Origin: Sporothrix humicola
Lineage: Eukaryota; Ascomycota; Sordariomycetes; Ophiostomatales; Ophiostomataceae
Length of the DNA: 64,000 nt
NCBI GenBank assembly: GCA_021396245.1
Contig: WNYE01000003.1
Span: 785,644-849,643 of the forward strand
Reading direction: 5' to 3'
Shown: one piece after another, positions 1 to 11,051 of the stretch
Layout: each line of letters starts with the position of its first letter
How positions within the stretch are numbered: the stretch's first letter is position 1
The notes under the pieces: model-generated
Databases searched by the model: none
What the model was told of the DNA's origin: nothing
The model's input: only the letters and a program-made list of their open reading frames with translations
Position numbers and translations under genes: made by a program

Positions 1-2
1 GC

Positions 3-710
3 ATTAGTGGAGTGATTTTTTACACGTCCACCGTCTTTGAGCGCCTGGGCTTTGCTGGCGTCAATGTACACTACATGAGCTGCGGCCTGACCTCGTTTCA
101 GACGCTTGCTTCGATTGTTCCCATCTTTTTGATTGAGCGCCTTGGCCGCCGTACGCTCCTCATGTCGGCCGGTATTGGCTTGTCGTTGAGTTGCGCCGTC
201 GTGGCGGGTACGGGCGATTTGACGGGCAACGGCAAGATTGCCGCTGTCGTGGCCTTTTTCGTGTATCAGTTCTTCTACCCATTCGGCTTCCTGGGTCAAA
301 CCTTTTTGTACGCCAGCGAGGTCTCCCCGCTCCATTACCGCGTTCCCATTACGGCCACCGCCAACGCCACCCAGTGGCTGTGCCAGTTCATTGTGGCACA
401 AATCACGCCCGTTGGTACCGCGGGCATTGGCAACAAGTTTTACATTGTCTTTGCCGTGCTGAATGCGTCGTTTGTCCCCATTGTTTACTTCTTCTTCCCT
501 GAGACCAAGGGTCGCAGCCTGGAAGATATCGATATTATTTTCCGCCACACCAACAGCATTTTCGACGCTGTCTCGGTTGCCAAGAACATGACACAGGAGC
601 AGGCCCGCCAGGAGGAAGAAATTATGGCCGTCGTTGGTGGCGCCAAGAGACTGGAGGCTGGTGAGGTCGGTGAGGTTGGCGAGGTGGAGGCTGCCGAGAC
701 GGTGGCGTAG
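3..710 (+). CDS. MFS sugar (hexose-type) transporter, 3' part only
   Basis: This is the C-terminal part of a plasma-membrane sugar/H+ symporter of the major facilitator superfamily. The reading frame is already open at the window edge, so the N-terminal half lies outside. Visible sugar-porter marks are the FYTSTVFERLG helix-7-type segment, ERLGRRTLL (the loop motif D-R-x-G-R-R in variant form) and PETKGRSLEDID after the last helix, a hallmark of fungal hexose and quinate transporters. About five hydrophobic helices are present, followed by a hydrophilic tail of about 70 residues ending in EVGEVGEVEA-type acidic repeats. The substrate cannot be told from this part. No intron is seen. The family call is secure; the specificity is open. 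Confidence 0.9.
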   Translation: MSGVIFYTSTVFERLGFAGVNVHYMSCGLTSFQTLASIVPIFLIERLGRRTLLMSAGIGLSLSCAVVAGTGDLTGNGKIAAVVAFFVYQFFYPFGFLGQTFLYASEVSPLHYRVPITATANATQWLCQFIVAQITPVGTAGIGNKFYIVFAVLNASFVPIVYFFFPETKGRSLEDIDIIFRHTNSIFDAVSVAKNMTQEQARQEEEIMAVVGGAKRLEAGEVGEVGEVEAAETVA

Positions 711-1103
711 ACGAAAAGGAAAGCGTTGTGGTATATAGCCAGCATGGGCCGGTCTGTTGAACCACGGCTAATTTAAACTTGTCGCCAGATTTGTAGATAT
801 TTGCCATGTAGATCTCAGGAAACTGTAATAGACAGTGAGCTTAATCAAGTAGAAAATCAAAATAAAAGCTGTCTAGAGATTCTTTTGTGGCGGTTTCAAA
901 GTTTGCCAATGGCAGCCTGTAGCCACAAGCGAGCATTGGAAAGGCCGCATTTGCAACCGGATTAAATCTATCATACTGGTGACGACAGTCTGTCCTGCAT
1001 TTTTTTCTGAGTTCTGTCTGTGACCGCGATTTTGCCAATGCCCATTTCGCCCTTGATCCTGTACCGTAACAGAGTATAAGAACAGCGTCTGAGGATAATA
1101 GTT
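711..1103. other. Intergenic, no gene seen
   Basis: This stretch is the 3' flank of the sugar transporter gene. Short reading frames occur but none has a recognisable motif, and I see no structured element. Confidence 0.5.
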
Positions 1104-1220
1104 CTAGACGTCCAGCACCGTCACTTGCACGGCACCATTCACGACTGGAACCGTCTCGGTCGCCTCGATACCAACCACCATGTGGCCCTTGACGTTATCA
1201 AACTCCCGATAGGAAGCTTG
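1104..1220 (-). pseudogene. Orphan C-terminal coding fragment (possible gene relic)
   Basis: A 38-codon minus-strand frame ends in TAG and reads like a real protein C-terminus (…EFDNVKGHMVVGIEAT… then a V/T-rich end). An upstream TAA and a CTAACAAG that could be an intron acceptor limit it on the 5' side. Beyond it the DNA turns AT-rich, so the rest of the gene seems lost or replaced. I do not recognise the family. It may also be a chance frame. Confidence 0.3.
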
Positions 1221-1787
1221 TTAGCCTTAAGGAGCACAAAGAGGTTTAGGAGAGTACAACCACATTCATAAACTCTTAAACAGATTATTCATAGCGTAAC
1301 GAGCTCGGTATCGTAAACACTAAAACAATCAAACTATTCTCCATTTTCAAACGAGCCGCTAGTCGGCCAAATAAACCTACAGGTACAATATTTTAAAAAG
1401 CAAGCTTTCGTAAAAGTACGAAGTCATTACGGCAATACGAGGAAACGGTAATACAAAAGGAATACGAGAAAAACGAAGACATACGGCGGGCGGCCGAGGT
1501 CACGAAAAAGACGACAGGAATAAGCTACCTCTTTATACAGAGGGCGGTAGGTTATATCCTAATACCACCTCAATAAAGTAATAACTCATTTATTTATAAC
1601 CTTTCGAGATACATTTAAGCAGGCTGGAGCAGGGACGGCACAGGAGCACGTCCAAAGAAGGGAATCTTCTGTGCGGTTTTTCGGGTGGTATATTGGGATG
1701 TTATCTCTCACTTATCGGATCCAGTCCCCCATTCTTGCCCAGGCTGTTTCCGTAGTTGGCAGACAAACAATCCCCCACCTCCCCCAC
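1221..1787. other. AT-rich gene-free stretch
   Basis: Composition is AT-rich between about 1250 and 1640, with no open frame of note. It may be an old degenerate repeat, but I could not match it to any other repeat in the window. The last ~150 bases are the 3' flank of the SDR gene. Confidence 0.4.
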
Positions 1788-2655
1788 TTACGCCGGCTTC
1801 CGGTACATAACACCGCCGCCCGCCTGGTGGCTCGGGAAGATCATGGCATCGGCAATGACGACGTTCTCGCGGCGGCTGGCCGTGAACACGATCACTTCGG
1901 CAATGTCCTCGGGCGTCAGCGGGTCGACGTTAGCGTAGATGGCGTCGGCCTTGGCCTTGTCGCCGTAGTTGCGCACGACCGAGAAATTGGTCTCGACCTG
2001 GCCCGGGTCGATCTCGATGACGCGGATGCGCGTGTTGGTGAGCTCCATCCGCAGACTTTCCGAAAAAGAGCGGAGAGCGGCCTTGGTGGCACAGTAGATG
2101 CCACCGCCGGCATAGGGCTGACGGCCGGCGCCGCTGCCAATGTTGATAATGTCGCCGTGGCCGCCGTCGGGGCGGGCCTGGTAGATGGGCAAGACGGCCT
2201 GGGTCATGTTGATGAGACCAGTGACGTTTGTGGCGAACATGAGGTTCATGTCGGCCTCGGCGATGGCCGGAGCACGGGCGAAACCCTTGGCGACGCCGCT
2301 AACCTGTTAGCAGAGTTCAAATTGAACTTCAAGAGAAGGGGGCTTACGCATTGTTGACGAGAACGTTGATGTCGCGGTATTCTTCGGGCAGCGACGGGAC
2401 AAAATTGCGGACGGCGTCAGGATCGCTAACGTCGAGAACGACGGGCAGGACATGGACAGTCTGCTTGTCGCCAAACTCCTTTTGGAGGTCGGCAGCAACC
2501 TCTTTCAAGACATCAAGGCGGCGTGCGGTCAGTACCAGGCGGATGGTGGTGCCGGGTCCGGCGACACGAGCAAACTCGAAGGCAGTGCTGCGGCCGATGC
2601 CGGAGGATGCGCCGGTGATGACAATCGTCTTTCCGTTGATGCGAGCAGAGGCCAT
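1788..2655 (-). CDS. Short-chain dehydrogenase, serine/3-hydroxy-acid dehydrogenase type
   Basis: A cytosolic NADP-dependent SDR that should oxidise L-serine and related 3-hydroxy acids. The model has two exons, 2655-2348 and 2298-1788 (272 aa), joined across a 49-nt intron with donor GTAAGC and acceptor TTAG; the join restores NNAGVAKGFA. Visible marks are the cofactor loop TGASSGIG (residues 14-21), NNAG near residue 100, the catalytic serine in INIGSGAG, and YCATK carrying the Tyr/Lys pair. The PGQVETNFSVVR segment and the C-terminal VIADAMIFPSHQAGG are characteristic of the yeast YMR226C / bacterial YdfG subfamily and separate it from generic SDRs. Length matches that family. Substrate in vivo is inferred from family only. 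Confidence 0.9.
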
Positions 2656-3432
2656 GATGGGCAGATATGAGTTGTGTAAGTGTTATGCTGTGAGTATTGA
2701 GTCAGCTGCCGTTCACTTAATGTTGAACTGATATTGGGTAAGGTTAAAGTAAGAAAGGTTGAAAGTTGGGGAAGATTATGGAGCTGCATGGGGAAGACGC
2801 CATCGGCGATTCTCCGCACCAATGAATCCACACGGATCCGTGACTCACTTGCGGAGTACAAATCGCCTTCGATTGGTGCAAGTGTCCCGCTGGTTTGAAA
2901 GTATGTCAATAAAATGTATCTTGAGTGATCAACTTGTCAATTTTTTTTATTTATTTTTTTGGAAATATTTCAGATTAATCTCTCTGTTGTTTAATCAAAG
3001 GGTCGTCCTAGCTCGGTCCGCGTTGTGAACGCTTCTGCCCGTGATACTGATAAGATAAGCACGAATGACGTTCGAGCTCGCGGAGTTCGGTAGCTTTCCC
3101 CGCAAAATGGTAACGTGGGGCTCCGGCCTCATTGGAACAACACTGTCGTCGCAAAATCACCAGTAAAAAGAAGCTCAAATTCTTACAATGGAGTAAATAA
3201 CAATATGAATTAAATGTCCCAGATGGCAGACGCTATGCACCATATCTAGATGACTGTTCTAGAATGACAGTACCCAATAATGAATAGATCCATAAGAAAT
3301 GCAAACATGACATTGTCCCAACGTAATGAAAACGCAAATAAAATCAACAAACATGAAACAAGAAACAAGAAACAAAATGCCTCCATATATCCAGGAAAAT
3401 GCAAAAAGATATAATCCAAAATCACTCGGCAA
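2656..3432. other. Intergenic: SDR promoter side and 3' flank of the DHA1 gene
   Basis: Both neighbours are on the minus strand, so this stretch holds the SDR promoter and the 3' region of the transporter. A T-rich tract lies near 2940-2965. No gene or repeat is seen. Confidence 0.5.
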
Positions 3433-5844
3433 TTAAAGCTTCTCCATCAGGTTGCGGCGGGCCGTCCACATGCGCGCCCGCTTGCCGAAAATGTACATGG
3501 GGATGGTGGCGGTCAGCAGGATCAGCTGGATGACACCGAGCCAGATAAAGACGGACTTGCTGCCCTTGGACCCGAGCCAGCTGTTGAAGAAGAGCGAGAA
3601 CACCAAGCCGTGCAAAATGTTCTTGGAAAAGTTGAGCGTGACCAGAGCCTCGCCGGCATACTGGCGGTACGAGTCGACGCAGAACGTAATGGACGTCGTC
3701 GACCCGAGCGAGCAGCCAAACGAGATAATGCCAAAGAAGACGGTGGGCACGATCCAGGCGTCCTTTTCCTCGACGGACCAGCCGTAGCCCATGAGGCCGA
3801 TGACAGTGGTGACGGCGACGGGGGCGGCCATGACGAGGCGGAATTCGGGCTCGTACAGGCCGCCGTTGCGGCGCGACATGTAGCGGACGATGATGTCGCT
3901 GACCTTGCCGGCGACGGCCGTGCCGAGGACGCCGCCGACAAAGGGGGAAATATAAATCAGACCGGCTGAGAGGGCCGAGAAATTGTAGGTCTCGGGCGAG
4001 CGGTAGATGACCGACACCGATTCGGACAGGACGATGAGCCAGCCGATGGAGCACGCGTAGACGACGGCCGACCATAGAACGGCCGGGTAGGCGTAGAGAA
4101 CAAACGGACGCAGGGCAACGCGGAACCAGTTGTCGTGGTGCAAACGGCCGTTCCATGGGCGCAGCTGCTGGACAAACGTCTGGGCGGGCTTGTAGCGGAG
4201 GGCATGGGTGTACTCGCCAGGGCCGACGGCGACAGGATTTCCATTGGCATCGACAACGTTGCCTTGGGCGCGGGCTGAGAAGTAGCCGGAACCAGTCTCG
4301 ATGTCAGACTCGGAATATGCGTAAGGAGAACGGACATCGCCGGGAGACTGGATAGGTGTGACGGGTCCTGGAGACTGGATGGGAGTAACTGGTGCAGCCT
4401 GGGTGATTGCGTCGGCATTGCTGGCCGGCGGTGTCGATGCCCTGGCTGCACCTTCGGGTCTGGGTTCTGCAGCAGTTTCCTTCTCGCCTTGGGCCTCCTC
4501 TTCTGGAACGGCAAAACCAACGTGGAGGTTCTGTGTCGGGCGGTGCGACAGTGGCGGCCTTTGTGGCATAGCGCTGCTGACCGATTCTTGTTGTTGGAGG
4601 TTCTCACCAGCGCTGGCACTGGCGTCTGCATCGGCGTGGTGGAACAGGTTCAGCTTGGACTTGCTGGCCTTGCGTGACCGAGAGCGCGGTCGGCGCGTCT
4701 TGGGCCGCGGCGTGCGGTCCCAAAACGTCTCGGGGACGAAGAAAAACAGCAAAAAGAAACAGGCGCCGACAATAATGGCAATCACCCAGAAGACCCAGCG
4801 CCAGCCCTTGCTCTGGATAATGGCCGCGCTCGCCAGCGGCGACAGATTCTTGCCGCCCAACAACAAGAGCGTGTAGATGCCCAGGCGGTACGCCCGCTCG
4901 TGCAAGAAGAAAATCTCGGCAATGGTGGCCGACGGCAGACACTCGACAGGGCTGACGGCGATGCCCTGGAAGATGCGGCCCAGCAAAAGCGAGGTAAAAT
5001 TGGTGGCGGTGGCACACCAGATACCCGAGGCGCTGAACATGACGGCGGCCAACAGGTACACGGGTCGCTTGCCCCATAGGATGGCAGTCGGCGAGAAGAA
5101 GACGGACCCGACGCCGAGGCCCATCATGTAGAGGCCGGTGGTCAGGGCCACCTTTTCGGTGGTGACGTGGAACGTCTCGGAGACATCGTTGAAGCCGGCC
5201 GCCAGGATGGGCGTCATGCCGCCGCCGAGCATGCAGTAGAACCCCAGCGACAGCAAGGCCGCGTCGCGCCGCCAGGTCGGCCAGTTGAGCGGGTCATTTT
5301 TGGAGTCTTCGGGCTGCGGCTCCAAAATGATGGCGCCATCGTCGGTCTTCTTGAGCTCGGCAACGCGCGAGCGCGTCGAATGGCGCGACGAGCGACGGCT
5401 GCCCAGGCTGGGCCGGCGGCTGCCCATGCTCGGACGACTGCGGACGGGTGACTGTGCCGGCAGCGACGAGTGTGATGTGCGCGCCGGTGCGTTCCGGAGA
5501 CCGAGCGGCTCGTTGCGTTTGCCGGTGAGAAGAAGGACGGAGCCTGTCTGTTAGCGGGTGCCGGTACGATTAAGAGGTTGTCCAGAGGACTTACCTGGCA
5601 CTTCGTGTGTCTTGGGGTCATTCAGGACGCCCATGCTCCATTTCGTCGGCCGTCCTCTGCCTCCATCTTCTGCATCTGCTTCTGGTGCGTCGACGTTGAT
5701 AGCTGGCGTCGGTTCCTCCTTTGTCTTCCGTCCTGACCATGGCCACGATCGGCCCTTTTTGCCCTCGCCCTCCGTCACCTTTTCGTTCTTTGCCGGTCCA
5801 TTGTCGCTGCTGTTGATGCCGTCGCTGGCCGTGCCGCTGGACAT
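3433..5844 (-). CDS. DHA1-type MFS transporter with long central loop
   Basis: A 786-aa major facilitator protein, probably exporting drugs or metabolites at the plasma membrane. Exons are 5844-5595 and 5543-3433; the 51-nt intron has donor GTAAGT and a CTAACAGACAG acceptor, and splicing restores EVPGSVLLLTGKRN. The N-terminus (~170 residues) is hydrophilic and Ser/Arg-rich (RRPSLGSRRSSRHSTRS). Two six-helix bundles follow; the first contains MMGLGVGSVFFSPTAILWGKRPVY, written here only as the motif-A-like loop LWGKRP, and LLLGRIFQGIAVSP. The bundles are separated by an unusually long polar loop of ~150 residues with an SR-rich start and a tandem nonapeptide PVTPIQSPG. This architecture fits the fungal HOL1-like DHA1 group. 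The upstream ATG at 5844 was chosen because only it keeps frame through the intron. Confidence 0.85.
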
Positions 5845-7370
5845 CGTTTTGTCTTGTGCGTGTGTGTCTGCGCTGTGTAGAATCAACGGTAGGTGGGCGC
5901 GCTGCCGCTTTCGTTCAGGGGATCGTCTCCACGCACTCCAGGCTTCAGGGGGGCCTTCTGCTCCTCTAGTCCAAAAACAGAATCCAGGGTCCAACCTCAA
6001 ATCATGTATGTCCAGGTCGAAGAAAGAGAGCAAAAAGTCGTCGAAAACGGGACGAAAGCAAAATATATCCAAAGGTATCGAGATCGGTCGGTTTCGAGAG
6101 CGTCAAGTGTCGTCGTCGTCGTCGCTGCCTTTTCCCTTGCCGGCTGATGTAACGTCTCAGTCAGATGCAAGATTCAGGGCAGAATGCACAAGACGCGGCC
6201 TGTTAGGGGAGGCGGAGAGCAGGCGATGGCGCAATGCGGGAGACAGAAATTGAAAGAGAAGGGAAGAAATGAAAACCCCAAAAAGTGACGAAAGAAAGGA
6301 AGGGAAGAAAGAAAGTTTAAGGGTCTCGACAAAGACTCGACAAAGCGGTCTGCTAAAGTCTAGGCAACGCGTATTCGTTTTCTTTGGTCTTGTTCTGGAC
6401 ACCGCGTTCTGTTCTTTTCTCGTTCTCGAACCCCTCTGTCGCTACCCTGAACTGGCCATTAATGTTTTGGTGGCTTGGGGCGTTTGGGGCGGCTTTTGGG
6501 GTCTTTTTGGCGAGATTTGGGGGAATATGGGGGGATATTTTGCAGGCGCTAAGTGCGCCAGGCTGTGGGTGTTGTGTCGCAGATAAGAAGGCGGTCTGCA
6601 GGCTTATCAGTGGGCGAGGCAGGCTCGACAAGGCCCTGAACGAACTATGACGAAATCGTGCAGTGCTCGGCGCCTGGATGACCTGGGTCAGATGATGGCC
6701 AAGAAACACGGATCGCTGGCTGTCTTTTGCTTTGCTGCGCCCAGGCTGCACCAAACGACGCGTGATGGAGCGAAATACAGCGAAATGGAGGGGCTGGAAT
6801 GTGGAGGAGTGGAGGATACGAAACAACATGTGAGAAGTCGGAGGAGAGATGAAAGAGATGCAAGGGATCAAAAGCGAAACAGAATTGCCATGAAAAGGGA
6901 GAGAGACCCGAAAGACGAAAAGGAGTCGAGGCAGCTTTGGCGCCGTGGCAGGGGCAAAAATACGAGGATCTACGACACGTGATGCGGTGAGCCCACACAG
7001 TCAGCAAAACAGCTACGCGCTATCAGTACTTCGTACGAGAGTTAATCTCAAATAAACATCCAAGCAATCCTTTTCCGACATTTCATGTCATCTCTCAACC
7101 GTTGGAATGTTGCTTTGTTTTGAGGATCTCGTAAATCTGGAGGATCTCGACCAGGGAACTCGCTCAGATTCGCAAAAGTCGCCCGAGTGGCCCGAGCTTC
7201 TTTGGCACGTGCAGATCTGCAATATCAGCCTGGCCTTTCATTGGTGCTCTGTTTCTGACATCTGATATCAGTTCCAGGGAAATACTGTGGGACACTTCAC
7301 CCTGCATAAACTTGCAAGGCTGATCAATCGACAGTCTTGTGTTCATGATGATAAATATTGAGAGCATGGA
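5845..7370. other. Long upstream region of the DHA1 transporter gene
   Basis: About 1.5 kb without a convincing gene. It contains purine-rich stretches (6240-6330, 6780-6950) and a G-rich tract (listed separately). Several 60-170 codon frames exist on both strands, but they have no family resemblance and follow the purine bias, so I leave them out. Confidence 0.5.
6477..6534 (+). other. G-rich tract, possible non-canonical G-quadruplex
   Basis: Five runs of four to six G occur on the plus strand (6477-6480, 6486-6489, 6498-6501, 6519-6523, 6529-6534). Two of the loops exceed seven nucleotides, so it is not a canonical quadruplex. It lies about 640 nt upstream of the transporter start codon. 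Confidence 0.3.
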
Positions 7371-8147
7371 TAAATTATTTTTTACTTCGTATTATCCTCA
7401 ACATGATTTTGTTATATGTTACTTTATTGCTCACTGCTAGCAGATTATGCATTCAAATTTCAGAGCCTGTAAACTTTTTAGATGATACCATATAAAGAGA
7501 CATAAAAAATGTAAAAAAAAGAAAAGAAGAAAAAAAAGAGAAAAAGTGGAGGAACAAATCAATTATTTATTTTTTTTTTTTAAAAAAAAGTACGAGAAAA
7601 AGCGTTAACAATGAGAATTAAAATTTATATTGAAACTCTGTCATGGAAACTTTTACATCAGACAAAAGACACACTGCATGCAGCTACAGTGAGAAAAAAG
7701 ACATTTGGAGAAACGCACGGGTCATGTGTATGAGGATGATATGTTACCCTCGCCCAAAAATTTCAGGATAAAGATATTCCTAAGACTGTGGATAAGGCTA
7801 TAGATATATCTTTCAAAAAAGCCGTGTTAACGAGCAAATATAATACCGTCACTTACATTACATTGTAGATACCGTGTACAACGTACAAGCATTTTATCGC
7901 GGGACTGTAAGAAGCCAACAATATATACTTTGCAAGACTCGCGACAATTTTTCATCGTCGGCAATAGAGATCTGATGGATGATACATTGCGCCTTTTATA
8001 TCACCTAATTCGTTATTGAAGCCACTTGACTAAACGCAGTTTAATTTTAATTTTCTTTTCACAGAAAAACGTGCAATCAGACTATATGCCTATTTTTTTT
8101 ATTAGTATAGGCTAACAGTGACCATGTCCGCCATGTTCGCGCATTGC
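7371..8147. other. AT-rich gene-free stretch
   Basis: Poly-A/T tracts (7500-7600) and low GC content, with no coding frame of note. It separates the transporter block from the RNase H block and may be an old mutated repeat, but no relative was found in the window. Confidence 0.5.
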
Positions 8148-9197
8148 CTACATATAAACCATATAGTGACCATTGTCATCGCGAGCAATACGGTCCATCC
8201 AGGTGGGAGGTGAATACGGCTCAGCCGAAGCCTTTTTGGCGCCTTCGTCGGCAACGGCATTCCACCCTCTCGGAATTGACCAGATCTTGACTTCTATTTG
8301 GCAATCGGAAAAATATTCGACTTCCCCCAGCAGGGCCTCCCACATGTCCCTATTTTGAACAGGACCTTCACGTCCAACCCAGCCGTTTTTGACCCATGTT
8401 TTGGCCCACTTCGTAGCGCCATTCGTTACATACTCGGAATCGGTGGCAATGACCACTGTTCTGATAATACCCCCGGGAGTGACGACCTGTCGCAAGGCGG
8501 CAATCACGGCACGAAGCTCGGCCCGGTTACTGGTCTGGCGACAGTGATCGCCAAAGGGTCCCGTCTGTTCGACACGGAAACTCTGCACAAGTCGCCCATG
8601 ATTGCGGCCTTGGCCATACCAGAAACTGTAGCCTGCCTGTGCGCCATCGTAGCCGTTCTTTGAACAGGCGCCATCGGTGTGAATGAGAATCGTGTTTGGG
8701 TCATCCTGCAGGGTATATCTATGAACAGGCGCAATAATACATTGTTAGTGAATAATGTGTTGAGTAGAGAATGTGTTGATAGAACATCATCACGTGCATG
8801 CATACCTTGAGTAGGAAGGATAGACGACGAACCGTCCACAGAACAACTCCAGCGGCATAATAGAGGCAAACGGAGGATTGAACCTCGTAGGAAATGCCCT
8901 GCCTGTTCCCCTTGTCAATCGATTGAAAGCAGGCACGAGCTTGGGAGTAGCTGGAGGTGGCGGTGGCCTTCTTAATTCCTCGCCATAGTTATCGTAGTCA
9001 TAACTGCTGGCATCGTAATATCCTGATTCAAGATTGGGCCTGGAATGGGGCCTTGAGTAGGCAGCCCGATTCCTCGATTTGGGGCGAGTCGGTTGCATCC
9101 ACCTGTAGTCGACGCCGCACTTGTAGCAGTTTTGTCCGCCGTGCCGGGCACAGACCCACCGGCCGTCGGCGAGCTCACGGTGGATTTGATAGCTCAT
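8148..9197 (-). CDS. RNase H-like protein with N-terminal Cys/His motif (paralogue 1)
   Basis: A stand-alone ribonuclease HI-fold protein, expected to cut RNA in RNA:DNA hybrids. Exons 9197-8806 and 8718-8148 (320 aa); intron GTATGC…CATAG, joined within an Arg codon to give YSRYTLQDD. The N-terminus has C-x2-H-G-x3-C-x2-C (…CARHGGQNCYKCG…), likely zinc-binding. Next comes a proline linker FPTRFNPPFASIMPLELF that all four paralogues share in variant form. The RNase H domain keeps all four acidic residues: D146 (HTDGAC), E198 (SNRAEL), D224 (ATDSEY) and D288 (VADEGAK). The basic-protrusion-like segment KTWVKNGW is also conserved. The cellular role is unknown. It heads a group with paralogues at 9.8, 11.1 and 24.3 kb. 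Confidence 0.85.
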
Positions 9198-9798
9198 TGT
9201 TGGTGGTGGGAGAATAATGTAGGTTGGTGTATGTAGTTGTTTGTACCGGGTAAATTTAAGATGTTGATACTGAAATTCAAAGAGACCGAAAAGGGGTCTG
9301 TATTGACATCTGAACAATGCTCAGAGGTAGTCAATATATGAATGAGGCCCGTGCAGGGCGGTCGTGGGTGGCAGAATGAGCCATTCCTCGTCAAAACCAT
9401 CCCCTGGTCGATGTAAACAAAATAGAATCAATTGAGGACTAGCGTAATTCCGGCAACGTGGAGACGAGAAGAAGCAAAAGAGAACCAACAACCGAATAAG
9501 ACGAAAAGAGACGTGGCGAAAATAAAATATAAGAGCAGGAGAGCAAAAATTCATATTTACACAGTCAGTCACCGGTAATCTTGTTGGTATTAAACGCTTT
9601 TGTTTTCATCGTGGAACAGGTTTACGCTGGTAACTCCTGTAAGTGACGATCTACTTGTTCGTGGTGCTAAAGTAACTATCATAGCTATAGTGGCCGCTCT
9701 TTGCCACCTTGCCATCTACAGGCGTGCTTTAGTTTATCCATTAACCAGTTTCGCCAGTTTTCGAGGACATCTCCATCGTCCATCGTGAAAACATCGTC
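9198..9798. other. Intergenic between RNase H paralogues
   Basis: Upstream region of paralogue 1 and 3' flank of paralogue 2. No gene or repeat is recognised. Confidence 0.5.
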
Positions 9799-10710
9799 CT
9801 AGATTGGCAGCCCCTTACCAAGAGCGGATTCCCATGCGGCCTCGTGGGCTACAGTATTCCACCGCTGCTTGATCCGCCAGAACCTGAGATGCACCCCGTT
9901 TTCCTTGTATCGCGCAACCTCATCAACCAGGGCCTCCCACAAGTCCTTGTTCCCAGGCGAGCGGTTGCGGGCCATCCAGCCGTGCTTGACACACTTTGGC
10001 GCCCATTCCGTAGTGGCCCCGTCGACGACGTGCCCCTTGTCTGTCGCAATCACAAGAGTACCAACATCCTGGCAGTTATCTTTGAATTGACGCAGGGCGG
10101 AGACAACAGCAAGGAGGCTGGCTCGCTCGCTCGACTCCTCGTAGCTGTTACGATGGGGCCCGTCCTTGTCCAGCTGTTGACCCGAGGCCAAGCGCCGGCC
10201 GTCCAGCGAGAAGCCGTACCAGTAGGCCCAGCCAGCATTGGGGTTGCCCTCTCTTTCGACGCAAGCGCCATTGGTGCGGATGATGATGATGGAGGGGTCG
10301 TCCGGGAGTGTACACCGGAGCGTGCTATGATGGTCAACATTTTCATCTCCCTTTTCCTCATATGAATCTGCGTCGTACCTTATAACGTGCTCACCCCGGC
10401 GGGCGGTGTGCACCACACGGCCACAGAAAAGTTCGTCTGGTGATATGGAGTTTGACGGCGGGATAAACTTGTGGGCAGAGTGCTTGTTCGTGTTCGTGCG
10501 GCGGGAAGCTTGGTTGTCGTCGTTTTGGTATTTTTGAGGTGTGTGGGGATGGGGCGGCAAGACCATCTCCATCACGGGCTGGCCCACAATCCTCTGTGGT
10601 CTGAAGTCGACGTCGCATTTACGGCGTTTCCGGGCGCCGTGTTGTGAACAGACCAGCTGGTCATGGGCAGGCCGGCGGGTGAGGATTTTGTTTGTTGTTT
10701 GACCTGGCAT
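9799..10710 (-). CDS. RNase H-like protein with destroyed active site (paralogue 2)
   Basis: A 303-aa intact frame clearly homologous to the neighbouring RNase H proteins (WAYWYGFSLDGRRLASGQ, KDLWEALVDEVARY, FWRIKQRWNTVAH) but without catalytic competence. The first Asp is Asn (RTNGAC), the Glu of NRAEL is replaced in SERASL, and the last Asp is His (VAHEAAW); only the Asp in ATDKGH remains. The N-terminal zinc motif has also lost a Cys (CSQHGARKRRKCD). A 54-nt segment (GTACGA…CATAG, about 10399-10346) sits at the intron position of the paralogues. It is a multiple of three and stop-free, so it could be spliced or retained. The start ATG is the one preceding MPGQTTNK. Either a decaying duplicate or a non-catalytic hybrid-binding protein. 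Confidence 0.7.
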   Translation of the reverse strand: MPGQTTNKILTRRPAHDQLVCSQHGARKRRKCDVDFRPQRIVGQPVMEMVLPPHPHTPQKYQNDDNQASRRTNTNKHSAHKFIPPSNSISPDELFCGRVVHTARRGEHVIRYDADSYEEKGDENVDHHSTLRCTLPDDPSIIIIRTNGACVEREGNPNAGWAYWYGFSLDGRRLASGQQLDKDGPHRNSYEESSERASLLAVVSALRQFKDNCQDVGTLVIATDKGHVVDGATTEWAPKCVKHGWMARNRSPGNKDLWEALVDEVARYKENGVHLRFWRIKQRWNTVAHEAAWESALGKGLPI

Positions 10711-11051
10711 GATGATATTGATTTCGTGTGTGAAGGTGTGTATAAAGGTGTAAAATTCAATGTTGGGGGTGTGGGTGTAGAAAATTGGAGATGGGGTTGG
10801 GCGTTTAAGCATTTGTGTCTTTCCCGTTTTGGAATTTTTAAAAAAAAAAACAAATTACGCTGAGTAAGTCAGGATAAGATTGAGCTGCAGTAATGAACTG
10901 CGTAATATATTACAGTACACAGAGTTTCTACTGAATTACTAGTGAATAGTTAACACACTAAATTAATAAACAAAGTATCCAAGTACACGAGAGAGGTACT
11001 ATTGTCGGCAAAAAAACATCCTCCTAATAATGCTTCTCGTTGTTGCTAGTC
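10711..11051. promoter_or_regulatory. Upstream region of RNase H paralogue 2
   Basis: A minus-strand TTTATAC about 30 nt before the start codon could act as a TATA element. The rest is AT-rich and shows nothing else. Confidence 0.3.

Noticed and set aside
1671..2357. A 228-codon plus-strand frame
   Set aside because: Antisense to the SDR exon 2 and intron; no family resemblance.
6645..7007. Frames of 110-120 codons on both strands upstream of the DHA1 gene
   Set aside because: Purine bias without stops produces them; no protein-like features.
7164..7367. A 67-codon minus-strand frame
   Set aside because: No motif, no intron-supported extension, AT-rich surroundings.
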